DNA of 64,000 bases from Cornus controversa (taxonomy: Eukaryota > Streptophyta > Magnoliopsida > Cornales > Cornaceae): contig CM048847.1 in NCBI GenBank assembly GCA_026545225.1, forward strand, positions 434,001-498,000, read 5' to 3'. Of the stretch, positions 1-8,963 are shown in pieces (the stretch's first letter is position 1; every line of letters starts with the position of its first letter). The position numbers and the translations under genes are program-made. The notes under the pieces are model-generated. The model did no database searches, was not told the origin of the DNA, and was given only the letters and a program-made list of their open reading frames with translations.

Positions 1-131
1 TCGAAAAGAGTAATTCCTTGCTACACTCATGAATGATCACAACCGTATGGTGCTCTATGCCAACTTCAACCATCTGGACAAGTAAAAGAAACAATTCCCA
101 AGCTATCGAGGATTTTAAACAAGTTTAGTTT
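1..131. repeat. Right end of a type IV unit (S5 tail and S6), cut by the window edge
   Basis: The first bases match the end of S5, followed by a complete S6 carrying the type IV word gattttaaac near 113. The unit start has already been lost, so the array continues to the left. One private difference is visible: cttgctacactc where other type IV copies read cttgctgcactc. Confidence 0.9.
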
Positions 132-264
132 GAGTTGTTCTGATTCAAAAACCCATTCCTTGAGAAGTCGTGCCATAATCAGAATCGTAAGTTTCTTTTT
201 TCCAAATTAGACCATCAAAGCATCCAAAAGAAGTGACGAACATGTCAATCCGATCTTCAATACA
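132..264. repeat. Subunit S1 (near full-length monomer)
   Basis: S1 is 133 bp. It starts at the conserved boundary gagttgttctgattc and carries the core accatcaaagcatcc. It ends at cttcaatacaa (usually cttcatcacaa), where it runs directly into S2 without the usual gtttcgttt tail. It aligns by eye with S3 over its whole length: both have gccataat, aatcgta, a T-rich tract, accatcaaag and gatcttcat in the same order. Confidence 0.8.
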
Positions 265-354
265 ATCGTATGGTGCTTTGTTCCAAATTCGACCGTTTGG
301 ACATCTAAAGGAAACAATTTGGAAGCTACCAACCATTTTAAACTTGTTTCATTT
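265..354. repeat. Subunit S2 (5'-truncated monomer)
   Basis: S2 is 90 bp. It begins at a/tcgtatggtgctttg, which in the full monomer S4 lies about 54 bases in, so the first third of the monomer is absent. Its core is aaattcgaccgtttgg and its tail ends in cttgtttcattt, the normal monomer end. Diagnostic words sit here: ttggaagc (I), ttagcaagc (II), tttcgacatc (III) and ttgtaagc (III and IV). Confidence 0.8.
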
Positions 355-496
355 GAGTTGTTTTGATTAGAAAACCACATTCCAAGAGAAGTCTTGCCAT
401 AATATTAATCGTACGCTACTTTTTTCTAAATGAAACCATCAAAGGGTCCCAAAGAAACGACGAGGATGTCGATCCGATCTTCATCCATGTTTGTTT
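355..496. repeat. Subunit S3 (full-length monomer)
   Basis: S3 is 142 bp, from gagttgttttgattag to catgtttgttt. The core is gaaaccatcaaagggtcc. Type-specific forms are gattcaaaaaccgcattcc (II), gctgttatgattag (III), and gacgaggatg (I) against gacgagcatg (the others). Confidence 0.82.
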
Positions 497-637
497 GAGT
501 TGTTCTGAGTCAAAAAGAACAATTCCTTGCAATAACCAGGCATGACCACAACCGTATGGCGCTTTGTGCTAGAATTGACCATCTGGATGTCCAGAAAAAT
601 AGAGAATGACAACAACGGTTTCGAACTTGTTTCGTTT
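497..637. repeat. Subunit S4 (full-length monomer)
   Basis: S4 is 141 bp, from gagttgttctgagtc to cttgtttcgttt. The core is gaattgaccatctgg followed by the dyad ctggatgtccag. In type II the start reads gagtcgaaagaac, one base shorter than gagtcaaaaagaac, which makes type II units 735 bp. Confidence 0.82.
583..594. other. Dyad ctggatgtccag in S4 (repeats in nearly every unit)
   Basis: Five-base inverted arms (ctgga / tccag) around a two-base centre lie just after the core accatc of S4. The equivalent position is ctggatgtcta in type III units, which weakens one arm. This is a short symmetry only; no protein is known to bind it. Confidence 0.6.
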
Positions 638-777
638 GACTTGTCCTGATTCGAAAATTCCAATCCATGTGAAATCGTGCCATACTTAGAATTATACGTT
701 GCTTTATGCCAAATTCAACCGTCAGGACTTCCTGAATCAAAAAGAGTAATTCCATACTGCACCCATGAATGATCACA
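638..777. repeat. Subunit S5 (full-length monomer)
   Basis: S5 is 140 bp, from gacttgtcctgattcg (gacctgtcctgattcg elsewhere) to gaatgatcaca. It ends by running straight into S6, just as S1 runs into S2. The core is aaattcaaccgtcagg here and taattcgaccgtgagg in most other copies, where it holds the palindrome aggacgtcct. Confidence 0.8.
723..734. other. Dyad caggacttcctg in S5 of left-zone type I
   Basis: Inverted arms cagga / tcctg around a two-base centre, at the place homologous to the S4 dyad and to the S5 palindrome of other units. It is seen in the left-zone type I copies (for example 723, 3667, 6611 and 9555). Confidence 0.55.
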
Positions 778-867
778 ACCGTATGGTGCTCTATGCCAAC
801 TTCAACCATCTGGACAAGTAAAAGAAACAATTCCCAAGCTATCGATGATTTCAAACAAGTTTAGTTT
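778..867. repeat. Subunit S6 (5'-truncated monomer)
   Basis: S6 is 90 bp and begins at accgtatggtgctc, the same internal point at which S2 begins. The core is cttcaaccatctgg and the tail ends in caagtttagttt before the next unit. It is the most useful subunit for typing: gatttcaaac (I), gatttgaaac (II), gattttaaat (III) and gattttaaac (IV). Confidence 0.8.
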
Positions 868-1602
868 GAGTTGTTCTGATTCAAAAACCCATTCCTTGAG
901 AAGTCGTGCCATAATCAGAATCGTAAGTTTCTTTTTTCCAAATTAGACCATCAAAGCATCCAAAAGAAGTGACGAACATGTCAATCCAATCTTCATCACA
1001 ACCGTATGGTGCTTTGTTCCAAATTCGACCGTTTGGACATCTAAAGGAAACAATTAGCAAGCTACCAACCATTTTAAACTTGTTTCATTTCAGTTGTTTT
1101 GATTCAAAAACCGCATTCCAAGAGAAGTCGTGCCATAATACTAATCGTACGCTGCTTTTTTCAAAATGAAACCATCAAAGGGTCCCAAAGAAACGACGAG
1201 CATGTCGATCCGATATTCATCCATGTTTGTTTGAGTTGTTCTGAGTCGAAAGAACAATTGCTTGCTATAATCAGGCATGACGACAACCGTATGGTGCTTT
1301 GTGCTAGAATTGACCATCTGGATGTCCAGAAGAATAGAGAATGACAACAACGGTTTTGAACTTGTTTCGTTTGACCTGTCCTGATTCGAAAAGTCCAATC
1401 CACGTGAAATCGTGCCATACATAGAATTATACGTTGCTTTATGCCTAATTCGACCGTGAGGACGTCCTGAATCGAAAAGAGTAATTTCTTGCTGCACCCA
1501 TGAATGATCACAACCGTATGGTGCTCTATGCCAACTTCAACCATCTGGACAAGTAAAAGAAACAATTCCCAAGCTATCGATGATTTGAAACAAGTTTAGT
1601 TT
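868..1602. repeat. Reference unit, type II (735 bp)
   Basis: Marked by ttagcaagc in S2, gattcaaaaaccgcattcc in S3, tgcttgctataatcagg in S4 and gatttgaaac in S6. One A is missing from the A-run near the start of S4 (gagtcgaaagaac), so this type is one base shorter than I and IV. Confidence 0.9.
1459..1468. other. Perfect 10-bp palindrome aggacgtcct in S5
   Basis: A self-complementary decamer in S5 of most units, spaced 736 bp apart from about 11 kb on. In some type I units it is reduced to aggacatcct (for example near 19873, 24288, 28708, 33863 and 39751), a CG-to-CA change. Confidence 0.7.
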
Positions 1603-2339
1603 AAGTTGTTCTGAGTCGAAAACCCCAGTCCTTGAGAAGTTGTGTCATAATCAGAATCGTAAGTTTCTTTTTTCCAAATTAGACCATCAAAGCATCCAAA
1701 AGAAGTGACGAACATGTCAATCCGATCTTCATCACAACCGTATGGTGCTTTGTTCCAAATTCGACCGTTTCGACATCTAAAGGAAACAATTTGTAAGCTA
1801 CCAACCATTTTAAACTTGTTTCATTTGAGTTGTTTTGATTAGAAAACAACATTCCAAGAGAAGTCTTGCCATAATATTAATCGTACGCTACTTTTTCCTA
1901 AATGAAACCATCAAAGGGTCCCAAAGAAACGACGAGCATGTCGATCCGATCTTCATCCATGTTTGTTTGAGTTGTTCTGAGTCAAAAAGAACAATTCCTT
2001 GCAATAACCAGGCATGACCACAACCGTATGGCGCTTTGTGCTAGAATTGACCATCTGGATGTCCAGAAGAATAGAGAATGACAACAACGGTTTTGAACTT
2101 GTTTCGTTTGACCTGTCCTGATTCGAAAAGTCCAATCCACGTGAAATCGTGCCATACATAGAATTATACGTTGCATTATGCCTAATTCGACCGTGAGGAC
2201 GTCCTGAATCGAAAATAGTAATTCCTTGCTGCACTCATGAATGATCACAACCGTATGGTGCTCTATGCCAACTTCAACCATCTGGAAAAGTAAAAGAAAC
2301 AATTCCCAAGCTATCGAGGATTTTAAATAAGTTTAGTTT
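1603..2339. repeat. Reference unit, type III (737 bp), mosaic in its middle
   Basis: The first part is type III: aagttgttctgagtcg, gaaaaccccagtcc with one extra base, and tttcgacatc in S2. S6 is also type III (gattttaaat). S3 and S4, however, look like type IV (gattagaaaacaacattcc, gacgagcatg, gagtcaaaaagaac) and lack the gctgttatgattag form seen in type III from 7.7 kb onward. This copy and its homologue at 4547-5283 therefore look like gene-conversion products. Confidence 0.85.
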
Positions 2340-3075
2340 GAGTTGTTCTAATTCAAAAACCCATTCCTTGAGAAGTCGTGCCATAATCAGAATCGTAAGT
2401 TTCTTTTTTCCAAATTAGACCATCAAAGCATCCAAAAGAAGTGACGAACATGTCAATCCGATCTTCATCACAATCGTATGGTGCTTTGTTCCAAATTCGA
2501 CCGTTTGGACATCTAAAGGAAACAATTTGTAAGCTACCAACCATTTTAAACTTGTTTCATTTGAGTTGTTTTGATTAGAAAACCACATTCCAAGAGAAGT
2601 CTTGCCATAATATTAATCGTACGCTACTTTTTCCTAAATGAAACCATCAAAGGGTCCCAAAGAAACGACGAGCATGTCGATCCAATCTTCATCCATGTTT
2701 GTTTGAGTTGTTCTGAGTCAAAAAGAACAATTCCTTGCAATAACCAGGCATGACCACAACCGTATGGCGCTTTGTGCTAGAATTGACCATCTGGATGTCC
2801 AGAAGAATAGAGAATGACAACAACAGTTTTGAACTTGTTTCGTTTGACCTGTCCTGATTCGAAAAGTCCAATCCACGTGAAATCGTGCCATACATAGAAT
2901 TATACGTTGCTTTATGCCTAATTCGACCGTGAGGACGTCCTGAATCGAAAAGAGTAATTCCTTGCTGCACTCATGAATGATCACAACCGTATGGTGCTCT
3001 ATGCCAACTTCAACCATCTGGACAAGTAAAAGAAACAATTCCCAAGCTATCGAGGATTTTAAACAAGTTTAGTTT
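2340..3075. repeat. Reference unit, type IV (736 bp)
   Basis: Marked by ttgtaagc without tttcgacatc in S2, gacgagcatg in S3, gagtcaaaaagaac in S4, gtaattccttgctgcactc in S5 and gattttaaac in S6. This copy begins with ttctaattcaaaaac where most read ttctgattcaaaaac. The same change is in the next HOR near 5293. Confidence 0.88.
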
Positions 3076-6019
3076 GAGTTGTTCTGATTCAAAAACCCAT
3101 TCCTTGAGAAGTCGTGCCATAATCAGAATCGTAAGTTTCTTTTTTCCAAATTAGACCATCAAAGCATCCAAAAGAAGTGACGAACATGTCAATCCGATCT
3201 TCAATACAATCGTATGGTGCTTTGTTCCAAATTCGACCGTTTGGACATCTAAAGGAAACAATTTGGAAGCTACCAACCATTTTAAACTTGTTTCATTTGA
3301 GTTGTTTTGATTAGAAAACCACATTCCAAGAGAAGTCTTGCCATAATATTAATCGTACGCTACTTTTTTCTAAATGAAACCATCAAAGGGTCCCAAAGAA
3401 ACGACGAGGATGTCGATCCGATCTTCATCCATGTTTGTTTGAGTTGTTCTGAGTCAAAAAGAACAATTCCTTGCAATAACCAGGCATGACCACAACCGTA
3501 TGGCGCTTTGTGCTAGAATTGACCATCTGGATGTCCAGAAAAATAGAGAATGACAACAACGGTTTCGAACTTGTTTCGTTTGACTTGTCCTGATTCGAAA
3601 ATTCCAATCCATGTGAAATCGTGCCATACTTAGAATTATACGTTGCTTTATGCCAAATTCAACCGTCAGGACTTCCTGAATCAAAAAGAGTAATTCCATA
3701 CTACACCCATGAATGATCACAACCGTATGGTGCTCTATGCCAACTTCAACCATCTGGACAAGTAAAAGAAACAATTCCCAAGCTATCGATGATTTCAAAC
3801 AAGTTTAGTTTGAGTTGTTCTGATTCAAAAACCCATTCCTTGAGAAGTCGTGCCATAATCAGAATCGTAAGTTTCTTTTTTCCAAATTAGACCATCAAAG
3901 CATCCAAAAGAAGTGACGAACATGTCAATCCAATCTTCATCACAACCGTATGGTGCTTTGTTCCAAATTCGACCGTTTGGACATCTAAAGGAAACAATTA
4001 GCAAGCTACCAACCATTTTAAACTTGTTTCATTTGAGTTGTTTTGATTCAAAAACCGCATTCCAAGAGAAGTCGTGCCATAATACTAATCGTACGCTGCT
4101 TTTTTCAAAATGAAACCATCAAAGGGTCCCAAAGAAACGACGAGCATGTCGATCCGATATTCATCCATGTTTGTTTGAGTTGTTCTGAGTCGAAAGAACA
4201 ATTGCTTGCTATAATCAGGCATGACGACAACCGTATGGTGCTTTGTGCTAGAATTGACCATCTGGATGTCCAGAAGAATAGAGAATGACAACAACGGTTT
4301 TGAACTTGTTTCGTTTGACCTGTCCTGATTCGAAAAGTCCAATCCACGTGAAATCGTGCCATACATAGAATTATACGTTGCTTTATGCCTAATTCGACCG
4401 TGAGGACGTCCTGAATCGAAAAGAGTAATTTCTTGCTGCACCCATGAATGATCACAACCGTATGGTGCTCTATGCCAACTTCAACCATCTGGACAAGTAA
4501 AAGAAACAATTCCCAAGCTATCGATGATTTGAAACAAGTTTAGTTTAAGTTGTTCTGAGTCGAAAACCCCAGTCCTTGAGAAGTTGTGTCATAATCAGAA
4601 TCGTAAGTTTCTTTTTTCCAAATTAGACCATCAAAGCATCCAAAAGAAGTGACGAACATGTCAATCCGATCTTCATCACAACCGTATGGTGCTTTGTTCC
4701 AAATTCGACCGTTTCGACATCTAAAGGAAACAATTTGTAAGCTACCAACCATTTTAAACTTGTTTCATTTGAGTTGTTTTGATTAGAAAACAACATTCCA
4801 AGAGAAGTCTTGCCATAATATTAATCGTACGCTACTTTTTCCTAAATGAAACCATCAAAGGGTCCCAAAGAAACGACGAGCATGTCGATCCGATCTTCAT
4901 CCATGTTTGTTTGAGTTGTTCTGAGTCAAAAAGAACAATTCCTTGCAATAACCAGGCATGACCACAACCGTATGGCGCTTTGTGCTAGAATTGACCATCT
5001 GGATGTCCAGAAGAATAGAGAATGACAACAACGGTTTTGAACTTGTTTCGTTTGACCTGTCCTGATTCGAAAAGTCCAATCCACGTGAAATCGTGCCATA
5101 CATAGAATTATACGTTGCATTATGCCTAATTCGACCGTGAGGACGTCCTGAATCGAAAATAGTAATTCCTTGCTGCACTCATGAATGATCACAACCGTAT
5201 GGTGCTCTATGCCAACTTCAACCATCTGGAAAAGTAAAAGAAACAATTCCCAAGCTATCGAGGATTTTAAATAAGTTTAGTTTGAGTTGTTCTAATTCAA
5301 AAACCCATTCCTTGAGAAGTCGTGCCATAATCAGAATCGTAAGTTTCTTTTTTCCAAATTAGACCATCAAAGCATCCAAAAGAAGTGACGAACATGTCAA
5401 TCCGATCTTCATCACAATCGTATGGTGCTTTGTTCCAAATTCGACCGTTTGGACATCTAAAGGAAACAATTTGTAAGCTACCAACCATTTTAAACTTGTT
5501 TCATTTGAGTTGTTTTGATTAGAAAACCACATTCCAAGAGAAGTCTTGCCATAATATTAATCGTACGCTACTTTTTCCTAAATGAAACCATCAAAGGGTC
5601 CCAAAGAAACGACGAGCATGTCGATCCGGTCTTCATCCATGTTTGTTTGAGTTGTTCTGAGTCAAAAAGAACAATTCCTTGCAATAACCAGGCATGACCA
5701 CAACCGTATGGCGCTTTGTGCTAGAATTGACCATCTGGATGTCCAGAAGAATAGAGAATGACAACAACGGTTTTGAACTTGTTTCGTTTGACCTGTCCTG
5801 ATTCGAAAAGTCCAATCCACGTGAAATCGTGCCATACATAGAATTATACGTTGCTTTATGCCTAATTCGACCGTGAGGACGTCCTGAATCGAAAAGAGTA
5901 ATTCCTTGCTGCACTCATGAATGATCACAACCGTATGGTGCTCTATGCCAACTTCAACCATCTGGACAAGTAAAAGAAACAATTCCCAAGCTATCGAGGA
6001 TTTTAAACAAGTTTAGTTT
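3076..6019. repeat. HOR copy 2, units I-II-III-IV (2944 bp)
   Basis: Same composition and length as the preceding copy, including the mosaic type III unit and the ttctaattc variant at the start of type IV. Shared rare variants show that the two were copied from each other, or from one template, recently. Confidence 0.92.
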
Positions 6020-8963
6020 GAGTTGTTCTGATTCAAAAACCCATTCCTTGAGAAGTCGTGCCATAATCAGAATCGTAAGTTTCTTTTTTCCAAATTAGAC
6101 CATCAAAGCATCCAAAAGAAGTGACGAACATGTCAATCCGATCTTCAATACAATCGTATGGTGCTTTGTTCCAAATTCGACCGTTTGGACATCTAAAGGA
6201 AACAATTTGGAAGCTACCAACCATTTTAAACTTGTTTCATTTGAGTTGTTTTGATTAGAAAACCACATTCCAAGAGAAGTCTTGCCATAATATTAATCGT
6301 ACGCTACTTTTTTCGAAATGAAACCATCAAAGGGTCCCAAAGAAACGACGAGGATGTCGATCCGATCTTCATCCATGTTTGTTTGAGTTGTTCTGAGTCA
6401 AAAAGAACAATTCCTTGCAATAACCAGGCATGACCACAACCGTATGGCGCTTTGTGCTAGAATTGACCATCTGGATGTCCAGAAAAATAGAGAATGACAA
6501 CAACGGTTTCGAACTTGTTTCGTTTGACTTGTCCTGATTCGAAAATTCCAATCCATGTGAAATCGTGCCATACTTAGAATTATACGTTGCTTTATGCCAA
6601 ATTCAACCGTCAGGACTTCCTGAATCAAAAAGAGTAATTCCATACTGCACCCATGAATGATCACAACCGTATGGTGCTCTATGCCAACTTCAACCATCTG
6701 GACAAGTAAAAGAAACAATTCCCAAGCTATCGATGATTTCAAACAAGTTTAGTTTGAGTTGTTCTGATTCAAAAACCCATTCCTTGAGAAGTCGTGCCAT
6801 AATCAGAATCGTAAGTTTCTTTTTTCCAAATTAGACCATCAAAGCATCCAAAAGAAGTGACGAACATGTCAATCCAATCTTCATCACAACCGTATGGTGC
6901 TTTGTTCCAAATTCGACCGTTTGGACATCTAAAGGAAACAAATAGCAAGCTACCAACCATTTTAAACTTGTTTCATTTGAGTTGTTTTGATTCAAAAACC
7001 GCATTCCAAGAGAAGTCGTGCCATAATACTAATCGTACGCTGCTTTTTTCAAAATGAAACCATCAAAGGGTCCCAAAGAAACGACGAGCATGTCGATCCG
7101 ATATTCATCCATGTTTGTTTGAGTTGTTCTGAGTTGAAAGAACAATTGCTTGCTATAATCAGGCATGACGACAACCGTATGGTGCTTTGTGCTAGAATTG
7201 ACCATCTGGATGTCCAGAAGAATAGAGAATGACAACAACGGTTTTGAACTTGTTTCGTTTGACCTGTCCTGATTCGAAAAGTCCAATCCACGTGAAATCG
7301 TGCCATACATAGAATTATACGTTGCTTTATGCCTAATTCGACCGTGAGGACGTCCTGAATCGAAAAGAGTAATTTCTTGCTGCACCCATGAATGATCACA
7401 ACCGTATGGTGCTCTATGCCAACTTCAACCATCTGGACAAGTAAAAGAAACAATTCCCAAGCTATCGATGATTTGAAACAAGTTTAGTTTAAGTTGTTCT
7501 GAGTCGAAAACCCCAGTCCTTGAGAAGTTGTGTCATAATCAGAATCGTAAGTTTCTTTTTTCCAAATTAGACCATCAAAGCATCCAAAAGAAGTGACGAA
7601 CATGTCAATCCGATCTTCATCACAACCGTATGGTGCTTTGTTCCGAATTCGACCGTTTCGACATCTAAAGGAAACAATTTGTAAGCTACCAACCATTTTA
7701 AACTTGTTTCATTTGAGCTGTTATGATTAGAAAACCACATTCCAAGAGAAGTCGTGCCATAATACTAATCGTACGCTGTTTTTTTGTAAATGAAACCATC
7801 AAAACGTCCCAAAGAAACGACGAGCATGTCGATCCGATCTTCATCCATATTTGTTTGAGTTGTTATGAGTCGAAAAGAACAATTCCTTGCAATAACCAGG
7901 CATGACCACAACCGTGTGGTGCTTTGTCCTAGAATTGACCATCTGGATGTCTAGAAGAATAGAGAATAACAACAACGGTTTTGAACTTGTTTCGTTTGAC
8001 CTGTCCTGATTCGAAAAGTCCAATCCACGTGAAATCGTGCCATACATAGAATTATACGTTGCATTATGCCTAATTCGACCGTGAGGACGTCCTGAATCGA
8101 AAATAGTAATTCCTTGCTGCACTCATGAATGATCACAACCGTATGGTGCTCTATGCCAACTTCAACCATCTGGAAAAGTAAAAGAAACAATTCCCAAGCT
8201 ATCGAGGATTTTAAATAAGTTTAGTTTGAGTTGTTCTGATTCAAAAACCCATTCCTTGAGAAGTCGTGCCATAATCAGAATCGTAAGTTTCTTTTTTCCA
8301 AATTAGACCATCAAAGCATCGAAAAGAAGTGACGAACATGTCAATCCGATCTTCATCACAATCGTATGGTGCTTTGTTCCAAATTCGACCGTTTGGACAT
8401 CTAAAGGAAACAATTTGTAAGCTACCAACCATTTTAAACTTGTTTCATTTGAGTTGTTTTGATTAGAAAACCACATTCCAAGAGAAGTCTTGCCATAATA
8501 TTAATCGTACGCTACTTTTTTCTAAATGAAACCATCAAAGGGTCCCAAAGAAACGACGAGCATGTCGATCCGATCTTCATCCATGTTTGTTTGAGTTGTT
8601 CTGAGTCAAAAAGAACAATTCCTTGCAATAACCAGGCATGACCACAACCGTATGGCGCTTTGTGCTAGAATTGACCATCTGGATGTCCAGAAGAATAGAG
8701 AATGACAACAACGGTTTTGAACTTGTTTCGTTTGACCTGTCCTGATTCGAAAAGTCCAATCCACGTGAAATCGTGCCATACATAGAATTATACGTTGCTT
8801 TATGCCTAATTCGACCGTGAGGACGTCCTGAATCGAAAAGAGTAATTCCTTGCTGCACTCATGAATGATCACAACCGTATGGTGCTCTATGCCAACTTCA
8901 ACCATCTGGACAAGTAAAAGAAACAATTCCCAAGCTATCGAGGATTTTAAACAAGTTTAGTTT
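6020..8963. repeat. HOR copy 3, units I-II-III-IV (2944 bp)
   Basis: Unit starts are about 6020, 6756, 7491 and 8228. This is the first copy with a full type III unit (gctgttatgattag near 7718, ccatatttgtttgag near 7846). Private variants include ttttttcgaaatg near 6308, aacaaatagcaagc near 6938 and catcgaaaagaag near 8318. Confidence 0.9.

Larger units (their letters stand above)
132..867. repeat. Reference 736-bp unit, type I (left-zone version)
   Basis: This is the first complete unit, phased on the gagttgttctgattc boundary. It has six subunits that share a core of the form cgtatggtgcttt...aaattcgaccatc...ggacgtcc. Core anchors (accatc or accgt) fall at 211, 292, 435, 578, 718 and 805, with the next unit's at 947. 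The spacings are 81, 143, 143, 140, 87 and 142 bp. Type I is marked by ttggaagc in S2, gacgaggatg in S3 and gatttcaaac in S6. This left-zone version also has a diverged S5 (aaaattccaatccatg, caggacttcctg, ccatactgcaccc) that is seen only up to about 9.7 kb. Confidence 0.93.
132..3075. repeat. HOR copy 1, units I-II-III-IV (2944 bp)
   Basis: Unit starts are 132, 868, 1603 and 2340. Private differences from the next copy include catactgcaccc near 758 (catactacaccc next), tttcagttg near 1091 (tttgagttg next), gatccaatc near 2683 (gatccggtc next) and caacagttttg near 2824. Confidence 0.92.

Noticed and set aside
197-205. T-rich tracts (tttcttttttcc) as terminators or polymerase III stops
   Set aside because: They recur in every unit as part of the monomer, lack a preceding stem-loop or A/B box, and need no functional explanation.
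363-545. Plus-strand 60-codon frame beginning MIRKPHSKRS, present in most units
   Set aside because: It crosses the S3/S4 boundary and is shared by all copies only because the DNA is shared. It competes with equally long frames on the other strand. No ribosome-binding, promoter or splice context supports it.
632-646. Possible CENP-B box around ttcgtttgacttgtcc (S4/S5 boundary)
   Set aside because: It matches only the ttcgnnnna half of the known box; the required cggg half is absent in all copies I looked at.
132-867. CRISPR-like array of direct repeats
   Set aside because: The repeats are contiguous diverged monomers of 90-142 bp with no unique spacers, no short palindromic repeat-spacer pattern and no cas genes.
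1141-1565. Overlapping open frames of up to 134 codons on the minus strand, repeated in every HOR
   Set aside because: They occur in several frames at once in the same DNA and copy the satellite exactly. The unit length (736, not divisible by three) rotates the frame each unit. Base changes show no sign of protecting a protein, and no domain is recognisable.
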